A DNA stretch of 64,000 nt from Rhodobacteraceae bacterium M382 (lineage in GTDB: Bacteria; Pseudomonadota; Alphaproteobacteria; Rhodobacterales; Rhodobacteraceae), in the NCBI GenBank assembly GCA_025141015.1, contig CP081098.1:3912501-3976500 (forward strand), read 5' to 3'. This document shows positions 1 through 9,156 of the stretch, in pieces. The notes below the pieces were generated by a model that was given only the letters and a program-made list of their open reading frames with translations, did no database searches and was not told the origin of the DNA. Position 1 is the first letter of the stretch. Each line of letters opens with the position of its first letter. The translations under genes and the position numbers were made by a program.

Positions 1-307
1 TGTGCTTGCCCAATCGGGACAGGATCGCGCCATAGTCCTGATACCCCGGCATGATGTAGAGTGAAAACGCACCTTTGCGCACAGCAAAGCCGGTCGCCAG
101 AAAATCTCCACTCCGCCCGCTGTTGTACACATAGTGATAGCGCCCGTAGCCAACGATTGACTCGCCCCACATCTGGGGCTCGAATCCGGTTGCCCGCTGA
201 AACACACTGTCCAGTTGTCGCGCCTGCAGAGCCCGTCGCTCGGGCACGACAGCCGTCAGAAAGGTTGACACACTTTGCCCTGTTGGAATGGTCTTGTTGG
301 TGCTCAT
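1..307 (-). CDS. DUF1801-type protein, N-terminal part (runs off the window)
   Basis: The frame opens with ATG at 305-307 on the minus strand and stays open to base 1, giving about 102 residues without a stop. The reading contains GESIVGYGRYHYVYNSGRSGD followed by FLATGFAVRKGAFSLYIM, which is the pattern I associate with the DUF1801 (YdhG-like) family: small soluble proteins of unknown biochemical role. The C-terminus is outside the window. The gene diverges from the hydrolase gene that starts at 439, leaving 131 bases for both promoters. The family call is recognition of this pattern; the function is not known. Confidence 0.72.
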   Translation of the reverse strand, partial: MSTNKTIPTGQSVSTFLTAVVPERRALQARQLDSVFQRATGFEPQMWGESIVGYGRYHYVYNSGRSGDFLATGFAVRKGAFSLYIMPGYQDYGAILSRLGKH

Positions 308-438
308 GGCAGCAAGACTACTGCCCATGCTCTCGCCCGGACAGTCTGCCGTTGTCACATTAACTTGAGCGGGCTGCGCGCTGGACTTGGTTTAGAGTTG
401 CCCCATGTTTTGCCCAAGCATACAGGGAGTTTTAAAAA

Positions 439-1371
439 ATGACTATTTCCGTAACCCGACGTTCCGTTCTCGCCAGCGCTGCGGCCCTTCCGCTGGCGGC
501 AGCCGGTTCAGGTGTTTCAGCCGAAAACAACAATCCAGCGGCGGCTGCCCATCTCGCCCACAGCTTCAAGCTTGGCGACTTCACCCTGACCACTTTGCTG
601 GACGGAAGCGCCATGCGCGAAGGTCCCAAGGCAATGTTTGCCCCAGATGCGAGCGATCAGGAATTCGAAGACCTCTCTCAGGACAATTTTGTCCCCGCAG
701 ACCGAACCCAATTCTATTTCACTCCGACATTGGTTGACACAGGAACACAGAAAATCCTGTTCGACACCGGACTTGGTCTTGGCGGATTGGGCAAGGCCCT
801 GGCCCAGTCCGGACACAGTGCCGATGACATTGACACCGTCGTGATTACCCATATGCATCCTGACCACATCGGTGGGTTGATGAAGGACGGCCAACCGGTG
901 TTCTCCAATGCCGACTATGTAACCGGCGCAGGTGAGTACAACTTTTGGTCAAAGCGGGACGCCGGTGATCGTGTTGGGGATCTCGTCGCCAAAAACATGA
1001 CTCCCCTGGCCGAAAAAACCCGCTTTGTCGATGATGGTGGCGCAGTTGTTTCAGGGATCACCGCCCTGAATGCGTTTGGACACACGCCGGGACATATGGC
1101 CTATATGCTTGAAAGCGGCGGCCAACAGCTGGTTTTGACCGCTGATCTGGCCAATCACTACGTCTGGTCCTTTGCCCGTCCTGACTGGGGCTTCAGCTTT
1201 GACGTGGACAAAGACCAAGCCAGCCAATCTCGGCGCAGGGTGCTGGGAATGCTCGCCGCCGACAAAACACCAATGATCGGATATCACATGCCTTTCCCAG
1301 CTGCGGGATTTGTTGAAACCCATGACGCGGGTTTTCGCTATGTGCCGGTCTCTTATCAGCTGATGGGCTGA
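439..1371 (+). CDS. Exported MBL-fold metallo-hydrolase
   Basis: A 310-residue metallo-beta-lactamase-fold hydrolase. The N-terminus has a twin-arginine signal (TRRSVLASAA, then an Ala-rich stretch to about residue 28), so it is probably exported folded to the periplasm. The zinc-binding motif HMHPDH lies at residues 138-143, and later histidines in GHTPGH and GYHMPFP fit the remaining ligands. This arrangement resembles the lactonase/AttM-like and alkylsulfatase-unrelated MBL hydrolases; the substrate cannot be read from sequence. A good ribosome site (AGGGAG, 425-430) precedes the ATG. It stands alone, convergent with the FAD oxidoreductase downstream. Confidence 0.88.
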   Translation: MTISVTRRSVLASAAALPLAAAGSGVSAENNNPAAAAHLAHSFKLGDFTLTTLLDGSAMREGPKAMFAPDASDQEFEDLSQDNFVPADRTQFYFTPTLVDTGTQKILFDTGLGLGGLGKALAQSGHSADDIDTVVITHMHPDHIGGLMKDGQPVFSNADYVTGAGEYNFWSKRDAGDRVGDLVAKNMTPLAEKTRFVDDGGAVVSGITALNAFGHTPGHMAYMLESGGQQLVLTADLANHYVWSFARPDWGFSFDVDKDQASQSRRRVLGMLAADKTPMIGYHMPFPAAGFVETHDAGFRYVPVSYQLMG

Positions 1372-1423
1372 GCCCAATACCGGGTCAAGGCGTTTGCAAA
1401 CGTCTTGACCCAATTTCGACCTT

Positions 1424-2752
1424 CTAGATGCCCGCAAACGGGCGCACCTTGGTACCATCAGTAAACCGTGACAGGCGAAATGCGTGTGGATCCACAATGG
1501 GTTTTGTACCCATCACCAGATCAGCCGTCAGACATCCCGCCGCAGGTCCGAGACCGAATCCATGCCCCGAATAGCCTGTCGACAGGAACAGCCCCGGCAC
1601 ATGCTCAACCTCTGAAATCACTGGGATGGCATCCGGTGTTACATCAATCATCCCAGCCCAGCTTTGCACCACATCCACGCCGTTCAGCACCGGAAACGCC
1701 CGTCGTGCAGCGGCCCATCCGGATCGCAGCACCTTTTGCGATGGGGCCGGATCCAACACCCGGCACGTTTCGAAATCCGTGACCTGATCGGGGCTCCAAC
1801 TGCGCGCCTGTGCCGCTTCTTCGCGCCAACGTCCTGACAGGCGAAACCGCAGCGATCTCCATTCGGCCTGAAACGCAGGTAGAAACCTCAACCCCAAACG
1901 GAAAGAATCCGGCACCAGATCAACGATGTTCTCGGTCCCTGCCGCGACGGTGTAACCGCCGTCCACCCGTTTGCGCATGGCGAATCCATTGGCCCACACC
2001 GCAGCCTCCGGCCCCTGTACCGGGGCGCTGCGCATGACCGTGTTCAACACTTTCAACTGTGGCAACTGGAGCCCGGCATTGCCGCAGAACAACCGCGACC
2101 AGGCACCGCCGGCCACAACAACCGCAGAACAGGCGACCCGACCACGTTCGGTCACGACCCCGGCCAGTTTGCCACCTTGAAAGTCCAGAGACCTGACCGC
2201 ACAGTTGGTCATGATCGTAGCCCCCTGCGCCCGCGCCCCTTCGGCTATGGCGGGGGCAGCCCATTGGGGTTCAGCCCGCCCGTCAACCGGGGTATACAAG
2301 GCACTTTGCACCTTCATCTGATGACCCGGCATCAGCGCGTCCATCTCGCCGCCCCGAACCATACGCGCTTCCAGATCAAAGGGACCAAGGTGTTCGGCCC
2401 AGCTTTCCAGCCAAGCCGCCTTGCGCTCGGTATCGGCGGTGAACAGAATCCCCGACCGTCTGTATCCGGTGTTGCCGCCGATGCGGGCGTCCAACCCGTC
2501 CCAGAGCCGCAAAGCCTCGGCCATCAGCGGGATTTCGCGGGGGTCCCGGCGCGAAATGCGCACCCACCCCCAATTGCGTGAACTTTGCTCGCCTGCAATC
2601 TGTCCTTTTTCGCACAACAGGACGGACAGCCCCCGCTCCGACAACTCCAAAGCAGTGGACACGCCAATGATCCCGCCGCCAATCACCACCACATCGGTGG
2701 ATTTCGGCAGCGCCAGATCTGATTTGAAGGGGGTTGGCGCAGGTCCCGGCAT
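1424..2752 (-). CDS. FAD-dependent oxidoreductase, DAO (glycine/D-amino acid oxidase) family
   Basis: A 442-residue flavoprotein with an N-terminal Rossmann dinucleotide site, GGGIIG at residues 25-30, followed by an acidic residue after the second strand (LLCEKGQIAGEQSSRNWGW), typical of DAO-family enzymes that oxidise the C-N bond of amino acids or secondary amines. A C-terminal FAD loop (STGYSGHGFGLGPAAG) is present. No signal peptide or membrane segment is seen. The substrate is unknown. It lies 102 bases downstream of nadE on the same strand and might share its transcript. The ATG at 2750-2752 has a weak ribosome site, so a start a few codons inside is possible. Confidence 0.85.
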   Translation of the reverse strand: MPGPAPTPFKSDLALPKSTDVVVIGGGIIGVSTALELSERGLSVLLCEKGQIAGEQSSRNWGWVRISRRDPREIPLMAEALRLWDGLDARIGGNTGYRRSGILFTADTERKAAWLESWAEHLGPFDLEARMVRGGEMDALMPGHQMKVQSALYTPVDGRAEPQWAAPAIAEGARAQGATIMTNCAVRSLDFQGGKLAGVVTERGRVACSAVVVAGGAWSRLFCGNAGLQLPQLKVLNTVMRSAPVQGPEAAVWANGFAMRKRVDGGYTVAAGTENIVDLVPDSFRLGLRFLPAFQAEWRSLRFRLSGRWREEAAQARSWSPDQVTDFETCRVLDPAPSQKVLRSGWAAARRAFPVLNGVDVVQSWAGMIDVTPDAIPVISEVEHVPGLFLSTGYSGHGFGLGPAAGCLTADLVMGTKPIVDPHAFRLSRFTDGTKVRPFAGI

Positions 2753-2854
2753 GGGCGGACTTGACCAAATCCCACAGGTGCCGTCCAGCGCGGTTCACGT
2801 CATCTGCACACGCGGTTGCGACTTGCCCCGGAATCGGGACAAATCGGTCACAGA

Positions 2855-4513
2855 TCAGTCGGGATCGCGCCAACGATTGGCAATCGGGTATCGGCGATCC
2901 AGCCAAAAGGCGCGCGATGTCAGCCGGGCACCCGGTGCCGATTGGAAGCGTTTGTATTCGCTGATGTACAACAGATTTTCGACCCGTTTGGCAGTCTCGC
3001 GACGGAACCCCGCCGCCACACAATCGGCAATTGATCCGTCCTGATCCACCAGAATCTCCAGCAGCGCGTCCAGCTCCGGATAGTCAGGAAGGCTGTCGCT
3101 GTCCTTTTGATCGTCGCGCAGTTCAGCGCTGGGTGCCTTGTCGATCACGTTGGGGTGGATCACCTCGCCTGCCGGACCTTTCATCCAGCTTCGGTGATTG
3201 GCATTGCGCCAGCGACAGGTTTCAAACACCCGCGTCTTGTACAGGTCCTTGATCGGATTATAACCACCATTCATATCGCCATAGATCGTGGCATATCCCA
3301 CTGCGACTTCGGATTTGTTGCCTGTCGTCAGCAGCATTTCGCCGAACTTGTTGGACAATGCCATCAACAGCAATCCGCGCAGACGGGACTGGATATTCTC
3401 TTCTGTCAGGCCCGGATCCAGGCCTTCGAACAATGGGGCAAGCGTATTGGTCACCGCCGTGCGGCTTTCCGAGATCGGCACATAGTCATACCGCACGCCC
3501 AGCGCCTTGGCGACCGCTTCGCCGTCTTCCAGAGACTCGGTACTGGTGTATTCAGACGGCAGCATGACGCAACGGACGTTTTCAGCACCCAATGCGTCCA
3601 CAGCAATCGCCGCCACAAGCGCGGAATCCACCCCGCCCGACAGGCCCAGCAAAACCTTGGTAAAGCCGGTTTTGGCCATATAATCACGCAGGGCCTGCAC
3701 CATGACCCGATAATCCTGCTCCCAGGCATCCGGTTGCGCAACGATGTCATGTGGCACAATGCGCCACCCCGCATCCCCACGTTCCAGATCCACATGCTGG
3801 ATCATTTCGTCGAACACAGGCATCCGAAACGCCAGCTCACCTCCGGGGTTCAGGCCAAAAGTCGCCCCGTCAAACACCTGGTCATCCTGCCCCCCAACCA
3901 TATTCAGATAGATCAACGGCAGCCCGGTTTCGATCACCCGAGACACCATATGGTTCAGGCGCACATCATATTTGTCGCGATAATAGGGGGACCCGTTGGG
4001 AATCAGCAAAAATTCGGCCCCGGTTTCCTCCAGCGTCTCTGCGACATCTTCGTGCCAGCTGTCCTCGCAGATTGGAGACCCGATGCGCACGCCTGCAACC
4101 GAATACGGTCCACCCAACGGGCCGACATCAAATATGCGCATTTCGTCGAACACGGTCTCATTGGGCAGGTGGTGTTTCAATACCTTGCTGGTGATCGTGC
4201 CACCTTTGAGAACAAGATAGGCGTTAAACAGTTTCCCGTCTTCTGCCCACGGCCCCCCAATAGCCAACGCAGGACCGTCGGCACACTCCTTTGCCAGGTG
4301 TTGGATCTCGGCCATTGCTGCCTGGTGAAAGGCGGGTTTCAGCACCAGATCCTGCGCATTGTAACCCGTGATGAACATTTCGCTGAGCGCCACCAGATCG
4401 GCACCTGCATCCCGCCCCATCTTCCAGGCTTCGCGCGCCTTGGCGGCATTGCCGGACAGGTCGCCCACCACAGGGTTCAATTGTGCCAAAGTCACACGGA
4501 AACGATCGACCAT
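2855..4513 (-). CDS. nadE: Glutamine-dependent NAD+ synthetase
   Basis: Last step of NAD+ synthesis: amidation of deamido-NAD+ using ATP and glutamine. The 552-residue protein has the two expected parts. The N-terminal nitrilase-type glutaminase carries the Glu-Lys-Cys triad (E45, K113, C149). The C-terminal synthetase carries the P-loop SGGVDS at residues 292-297. The length is normal for the glutamine-dependent form. I chose the ATG at 4511-4513 because GAGGGCAG lies just upstream and MVDRFRVTLAQLNPVVGD is the usual family N-terminus; an in-frame ATG 42 codons further upstream would add an unrelated leader. Confidence 0.96.
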   Translation of the reverse strand: MVDRFRVTLAQLNPVVGDLSGNAAKAREAWKMGRDAGADLVALSEMFITGYNAQDLVLKPAFHQAAMAEIQHLAKECADGPALAIGGPWAEDGKLFNAYLVLKGGTITSKVLKHHLPNETVFDEMRIFDVGPLGGPYSVAGVRIGSPICEDSWHEDVAETLEETGAEFLLIPNGSPYYRDKYDVRLNHMVSRVIETGLPLIYLNMVGGQDDQVFDGATFGLNPGGELAFRMPVFDEMIQHVDLERGDAGWRIVPHDIVAQPDAWEQDYRVMVQALRDYMAKTGFTKVLLGLSGGVDSALVAAIAVDALGAENVRCVMLPSEYTSTESLEDGEAVAKALGVRYDYVPISESRTAVTNTLAPLFEGLDPGLTEENIQSRLRGLLLMALSNKFGEMLLTTGNKSEVAVGYATIYGDMNGGYNPIKDLYKTRVFETCRWRNANHRSWMKGPAGEVIHPNVIDKAPSAELRDDQKDSDSLPDYPELDALLEILVDQDGSIADCVAAGFRRETAKRVENLLYISEYKRFQSAPGARLTSRAFWLDRRYPIANRWRDPD

Positions 4514-4690
4514 ACTGCCCTCGTGCCTGATTACATTTCCTAGCCATTTAGCAGATCCCGGCCGCAGGGAAAGACCAGGGCGGCAAAAGACATTGCGGCG
4601 CGCGGCCTGCTCGCCTAGTTTTAGCACAGTAAAAAGCAACCGCGCGCGATTTGGCAGCTACAGCGGAGCTTTCAGGCAGTCAGGGGACAC

Positions 4691-6088
4691 ATGGTGCGGG
4701 TCGCAACAATATTGGCAGTCACTTCGGCATTGGCTCTGGGCAATACGGCCTGGGCCCAGCAGGGTCAGGTACTGACGACGCAGAATGAAATCGGTGGCGT
4801 CTACGAGGGTGAATTCAAAGGCGGGTTGCAACACGGGACCGGCACCTATCGGTTGCCGAACGGGTTTGAATATACCGGCGCTTGGGATCAGGGCGAAATC
4901 AAGGGGCGCGGGGTTGCCCGATATCCCAATGGATCCGTTTACGAAGGTGAATTCGACAATGGCCGCGCCCACGGCACCGGGTTGATGATCTATTCGGATG
5001 GCAGCGCCTATGAAGGCGATTGGGTCGAAGGCGTATCCACCGGTCACGGGATCAACATCTTCTCAAATGGTGTCCGCTACGAAGGTCAGTTCCTGGACGG
5101 CAAGCCCCATGGCAAGGGCATCATGCAAAGCCCGGGCGGCTATGAATACAACGGCGACTGGGTCGCAGGCAAAGAAGAAGGCCAGGCCAGCATCACCTAC
5201 GCGGATGGATCAACCTACGTAGGCGGCATCAGCAACCGCAAGCGCCATGGAGAGGGCAAGCTCACCTACCCCGACGGGCTGACCTACGAAGGTTTCTTTG
5301 CGGATGGTCAGATCAGTGGCGATGGGACCCTGACACAGGCCAATGGCGACGTATATGTGGGACCGTTGGTTGCAGGGCGTCGCGAAGGTGTCGGGCGCCA
5401 GGTCTATGCCAATGGCGATATCTACGAAGGCGACTTCCAGGATGACCTGCGGCATGGCCAGGGTACTTTTACCGGGTCTGATGGCTACGTCTATTCCGGG
5501 ACATGGCTCGCCGGGCAGATCGGCGGCGAAGGTACGATTACATACCCTGACGGATCGGTCTATGTCGGACAAGTGCGCGATGACTTGCCCGATGGCACGG
5601 GCAAAGTCACCTATCCCGATGGTTCCAGCTTTGAGGGGGACTGGGTTGCGGGAGTGATCGAAGGCTCCGGTACGGCGGTCTATGCAAACGGGATCGTTTA
5701 CAAGGGAGAGTTCCGTGGTGCCCAATACCATGGCACGGGTGTCATTACCTATACTGATGGCTACCGCTATGAAGGTGGTTGGGTCGAAGGCCAACGCCAC
5801 GGACAAGGCGTTGCTACCTATGCAGACGGGTCGGTCTATACCGGCAGTTTTGCCAATGGTCAGCGCCAGGGCCAGGGAGAAATCGTCATGGCCAACGGGT
5901 TCCGGTATGTGGGGAACTGGGACCAGGCGGAAATCTCGGGCCAAGGCGTTGCGACCTATGCCAATGGTGACGTCTACGAGGGTATGTTCCGCAATGGCAA
6001 ACGCCAGGGCGAAGGCACCATGCGGTATGCCACTGGACAGGAAGACACCGGGACATGGGACAATGGGGCTCTGACAGACGGCAGCTGA
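4691..6088 (+). CDS. Exported MORN-repeat protein (18 full repeats)
   Basis: A 465-residue protein with a signal peptide (about residues 1-22, ending AWA-Q). It is otherwise almost entirely MORN repeats: 18 consecutive units of exactly 23 residues from residue 38 to 451, then a 14-residue partial unit. The unit pattern is Y-x-G-x-W/F ... G-x-G ... Y-x-N/D-G. MORN arrays form elongated beta-sheets and usually act in membrane or protein binding; bacterial members are poorly understood. The mature protein is probably periplasmic or surface exposed. It is transcribed alone, divergent from nadE and convergent with the MFS gene 11 bases away. The family is clear; the role is not known. Confidence 0.93.
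   Translation: MVRVATILAVTSALALGNTAWAQQGQVLTTQNEIGGVYEGEFKGGLQHGTGTYRLPNGFEYTGAWDQGEIKGRGVARYPNGSVYEGEFDNGRAHGTGLMIYSDGSAYEGDWVEGVSTGHGINIFSNGVRYEGQFLDGKPHGKGIMQSPGGYEYNGDWVAGKEEGQASITYADGSTYVGGISNRKRHGEGKLTYPDGLTYEGFFADGQISGDGTLTQANGDVYVGPLVAGRREGVGRQVYANGDIYEGDFQDDLRHGQGTFTGSDGYVYSGTWLAGQIGGEGTITYPDGSVYVGQVRDDLPDGTGKVTYPDGSSFEGDWVAGVIEGSGTAVYANGIVYKGEFRGAQYHGTGVITYTDGYRYEGGWVEGQRHGQGVATYADGSVYTGSFANGQRQGQGEIVMANGFRYVGNWDQAEISGQGVATYANGDVYEGMFRNGKRQGEGTMRYATGQEDTGTWDNGALTDGS
4802..6043 (+). repeat. 69-bp tandem coding repeat (MORN units)
   Basis: DNA counterpart of the MORN array: 18 units of 69 bases with no insertion or deletion between units. Units have diverged in sequence, but the YEG, G-x-G and NG/DG positions keep register. 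Because 69 is a multiple of three, long spurious open frames also persist on the opposite strand. Confidence 0.9.
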
Positions 6089-6099
6089 CCCGCGACAGA

Positions 6100-7296
6100 T
6101 CAGGCCATGGTCAGGCGCGGCAAACGTCCGCGCCCCGACAACCCCAACAAACAGATCAGAATGGCACCGGCAGTGCACAGGATCGTTGGCTCCAACCCGA
6201 TGACATCCACCATCCGCCCCATGCCAAAGGTCCCCAGCGTCGCCAGCCCCCAAAACGCTGTCTGATCGACCGAGATCAGCAATGCCCGATCCGGCACCGG
6301 ACTGTTTTCAAGGTAATGACCATAGACCATCGCCTTGCCCAACTTGACTCCGCCCATCAGCATCACGATCAGGCACATGGCGACAAAGCTGCCAACCAGA
6401 CACAGTGCCGCCAACAGCAGCGCATAGGCAAACCACACCAGCAACGAAACCTGCCCGGGTCGCCGGGTCGTTCCCAAATAGCGGCGTGCCAGAGCCGTAC
6501 AGGTGATTGCGCCGATCCAGCTGGAGACATTGATCAGAGCGATCAGATCTCCGTGTTCGGGAAACCGCTCTCGCAGGATCAAGGGCCACAGGATGTAACC
6601 CGCTGGCACCAGCAGCAGCCCCAGCATCGCGCTGGACAGCAGAATGTCAAAATTCTGCGGGCAGTCACGATAATGATGAACAAGCCGGCGCAGGGTCCGC
6701 CCCCGGACCCCATCCTGGTTCCTTGGGGCCGGGCCACGCCCGACGGGTGACGCACGCAGAAACAGGATCAGAAACACCACGCTCAGCGCCATCAGCCCAC
6801 CATTCAGCCCAAACCCGCCGACAGCCAACACCACCGGAAGCAGCAACCCGGTCAGCGTGCCACACAATTTGGCAATGTTGTGGGCATTGGCAGCCAATAG
6901 GCTGTTTTGCTGAGCCGACAGCGGCGTCGCACCCGGGATAAAGGTATCAATGGCAGGGTTCGAAATTGCGCTCAGTATGCCGGCCGCCACACAATAAAGA
7001 AAAAACAGCTCTGGCACAAAACCGACGTGATGATCCACAGCCCCATAGCAGATCAGAACCGCCGCAAACACGGCCGTGGACACCACATAGCTGCGACCCG
7101 GCCCGATCCGATCGCTCAGCGCGCCGCCTGCGATGGCAAAGATCAGGAAAGGCGACAAAACCAACGCCTGATAGAACCCGATTTCGCTGGCTGACAGGTT
7201 GGCGTGAAAGGTCATGTACCAGGTGAACAACACCGTCTGCAGCCCCTCGCCCCAATGCCAAAAGGCATAGGATTGGAAATACCGGCTTCGCAACAT
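6100..7296 (-). CDS. MFS transporter
   Basis: A 398-residue integral membrane protein with about 12 hydrophobic segments and a basic loop between the second and third helices (GGALSDRIGPGRSYV), as in major facilitator superfamily permeases. The loop between halves (about residues 200-220) is basic (RASPVGRGPAPRNQDGVRGRTLRR). An AGGAG ribosome site precedes the ATG at 7294-7296. It diverges from an XRE-cupin regulator gene with 115 bases between, a typical regulator-target arrangement. The substrate is unknown. Confidence 0.88.
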   Translation of the reverse strand: MLRSRYFQSYAFWHWGEGLQTVLFTWYMTFHANLSASEIGFYQALVLSPFLIFAIAGGALSDRIGPGRSYVVSTAVFAAVLICYGAVDHHVGFVPELFFLYCVAAGILSAISNPAIDTFIPGATPLSAQQNSLLAANAHNIAKLCGTLTGLLLPVVLAVGGFGLNGGLMALSVVFLILFLRASPVGRGPAPRNQDGVRGRTLRRLVHHYRDCPQNFDILLSSAMLGLLLVPAGYILWPLILRERFPEHGDLIALINVSSWIGAITCTALARRYLGTTRRPGQVSLLVWFAYALLLAALCLVGSFVAMCLIVMLMGGVKLGKAMVYGHYLENSPVPDRALLISVDQTAFWGLATLGTFGMGRMVDVIGLEPTILCTAGAILICLLGLSGRGRLPRLTMA

Positions 7297-7411
7297 GACA
7301 AAACTCCTGAATTCCCCGCCGAAACACCGAAACGGGGCTTTATCTGAAAACCAATGCAGAATACTCTCTTCATCTGAATTTCTGACGAAAAATTATGATG
7401 AGTCAAGCGAA

Positions 7412-7993
7412 ATGGCACAACCCTCGGTCCGTGAGACCCAAACCATCGTTGGCGCCCGGATGCGCGAATTGCGCAAGGCGCGCAAACTGACTCTCAAAGG
7501 TCTGGCCGAAAGGACAGGATTGTCTGTGGGTTACCTGTCTCAACTGGAACGCCAGGACGCGGACCCGTCGATCCGGGCGCTGAATGTGATCGGCAAAGCG
7601 TTGGGTGTAGGTATCAACTGGTTCTTTCCCGCGCCCCCCGAACAGGACGACCCGGACGCCGATCTGGTGGTGCGCGCCGAACACCGCCGCGCTTTGCGGT
7701 TTGACTCAGGGCTCAAGGATGAACTGATCAGCCCCTCATTGTCCGGGCAACTGGAAATGGTGTTGACCACCTTTGAACCCGGCGCTGGATCCGGGGACGA
7801 GCTGTATTCCCACACCGGTGAAGAGGCGGGTTATATCGCCGAAGGACAGCTGGAGGTCACTGTTGGTGAACGTGTCATCCACCTTAGGGCAGGAGATACA
7901 GTGCAATTCCCGTCAACCGAACCGCATCGCTATTATAATCCTGGCCCGGGCAAGACAATCATGGTTTGGGCGGTGACACCGCCACACTACTAA
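7412..7993 (+). CDS. XRE-family transcriptional regulator with cupin domain
   Basis: A 193-residue regulator. Residues about 10-65 form an XRE/Cro helix-turn-helix (MRELRKARKLTLKGLAERTG, then SVGYLSQLERQDADPSI), and residues about 115-190 form a cupin barrel (EEAGYIAEGQLEVTVG, then LRAGDTVQFPSTEPHRY). Regulators of this architecture (PuuR/SutR-like) sense small metabolites and usually repress a neighbouring transporter or catabolic gene. I chose the ATG at 7412 because the domain begins directly after it; an upstream in-frame ATG at 7295 would overlap the MFS start and add 39 unrelated residues. The likely target is the divergent MFS gene. Confidence 0.88.
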   Translation: MAQPSVRETQTIVGARMRELRKARKLTLKGLAERTGLSVGYLSQLERQDADPSIRALNVIGKALGVGINWFFPAPPEQDDPDADLVVRAEHRRALRFDSGLKDELISPSLSGQLEMVLTTFEPGAGSGDELYSHTGEEAGYIAEGQLEVTVGERVIHLRAGDTVQFPSTEPHRYYNPGPGKTIMVWAVTPPHY

Positions 7994-8006
7994 TCCTGCA
8001 GACGTC

Positions 8007-8459
8007 TCATACCGAAATCCGAACCGCTGACGTTTCCTTGAGCGTATCCAGAGAGATCAGAGTTTCGGTCCCGATCACTGCGGGCAACGGCTTTACGGTG
8101 TTCTTGAGAAACGCCTGAAACGCGGGCATGTCCCGCACGCGCAGCTTCATCAGATAGGAATGCGGGCCACTGATATGGTGCAACTCTTGCACCTCAGGGC
8201 AGGACCTTAGCGCCGCACAGGCCTGTTCCTCGCCTTCATACTTCATATCGATCAGTACAAAGATACAGACGCCTGCGCCAACCCGCGCAGGATCCAGAAC
8301 GCCGCGCCATTCGGTAACGATACCAACAGTATGCAATCGTCGGATCCGGTCATTGGCAGTCGACACGGAAACACCAACGGCTTGGGCGACCTCGGCACTG
8401 GAAACGCGCCCATTGGTCTGCAAGATCTCAGCGATCTGTTGGTCGATCGCGTCCATCAT
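8007..8459 (-). CDS. Lrp/AsnC-family transcriptional regulator
   Basis: A 150-residue regulator with the N-terminal AsnC helix-turn-helix (DAIDQQIAEILQTNGRVSSA, then EVAQAVGVSVSTANDRIRRL) and the C-terminal RAM ligand-binding domain with the usual GPHSYLMKLRV strand. Lrp-type regulators respond to amino acids. Its ATG overlaps the stop codon of the LysE gene upstream (ATGA at 8456-8459), so the two are co-transcribed and probably translationally coupled. A GGGGG stretch serves as ribosome site. A second ATG at 8456 is possible. The pairing suggests this protein controls the exporter in response to its amino acid substrate. Confidence 0.92.
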   Translation of the reverse strand: MMDAIDQQIAEILQTNGRVSSAEVAQAVGVSVSTANDRIRRLHTVGIVTEWRGVLDPARVGAGVCIFVLIDMKYEGEEQACAALRSCPEVQELHHISGPHSYLMKLRVRDMPAFQAFLKNTVKPLPAVIGTETLISLDTLKETSAVRISV

Positions 8460-9088
8460 GCAGCCCCCCGCCGCAGGGCCGCGACAGCGCCGCCCATCGC
8501 CACCAGAACACCGCCCCCAATCCGGGTCAGCCAAGGCAGGACCGCTGGGCGCACCAGCTTTTGCCGCAAGACATCCGCCAGAAATGCATAGGCCAACGCA
8601 TTCAACGCAGCGAGCCCGACAAAGGTCGCGATCAGCACGCTGAATTGCGGCAGCAGCGGTACGGTTGTGTCGATGAACTGTGGGACAAAGGCAATAAAGA
8701 ACACGATTGATTTGGGGTTCAACGCCGTCACCGCCGCCGCATGGCCAAAGATGCCCCGTGCAGGCAATACCGCCGCTTCCATAGGCTCCCCAAAGGTTGC
8801 AGAGGGCGCGCTGCGGAACAGCTTCACTCCCAGATAAACCAAATAGATCGCCCCGACCCATTTCAAAACAAGGAACATCTTGGCAGAGGTCAACACAACC
8901 GCGCCCAATCCCGCCAACGACGCCGACATAGCGATGAAATCACCCAAGGCAACCCCCGCCGCCGAAGCAACGGCCACCCGACGACCCTGGCTGAGCGCAT
9001 AGCTTATGACCAACAGAATCGTGGGCCCCGGAATGATCAACAAGGCCATTGCAGCAGCAACAAACGCCAACCAAAGACTCAGATCCAC
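8456..9088 (-). CDS. LysE/RhtB-family amino acid exporter
   Basis: A 210-residue inner-membrane protein of about six helices. The N-terminal motif IIPGPTILLVISYALSQGRR, then GVALGDF, is diagnostic for the LysE/RhtB translocators that export amino acids such as lysine, threonine, homoserine or leucine. The partner Lrp-type gene overlaps its 3' end by four bases. Upstream is an AT-rich region containing nested inverted repeats (9157-9220), a plausible operator. Confidence 0.92.
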   Translation of the reverse strand: MDLSLWLAFVAAAMALLIIPGPTILLVISYALSQGRRVAVASAAGVALGDFIAMSASLAGLGAVVLTSAKMFLVLKWVGAIYLVYLGVKLFRSAPSATFGEPMEAAVLPARGIFGHAAAVTALNPKSIVFFIAFVPQFIDTTVPLLPQFSVLIATFVGLAALNALAYAFLADVLRQKLVRPAVLPWLTRIGGGVLVAMGGAVAALRRGAA

Positions 9089-9156
9089 CAGCTTCTCCCG
9101 GTTTGCAATACCACTTCAGCTATACCAACATTTTTGCGGGTTATAACACAAATATC

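Noticed and set aside
381-390. CTGGACTTGG resembling a TauR half-box upstream of the MBL hydrolase
   Set aside because: No second CTGG box lies 22-23 bases away, unlike the tau promoters.
3107-4543. 478-codon open frame on the plus strand opposite nadE
   Set aside because: It is antisense to a clear NAD synthetase with catalytic motifs; its His/Arg/Gln-rich translation is typical of a GC-rich shadow frame.
4802-6043. Regular 69-base periodicity that might suggest a CRISPR or minisatellite
   Set aside because: There are no constant repeats with unique spacers; the period encodes MORN units in one open frame.
5210-6253. 347-codon open frame opposite the MORN gene
   Set aside because: The 69-base repeat is a multiple of three, so a stop-free antisense frame is repeated automatically. 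It has no independent coding evidence.
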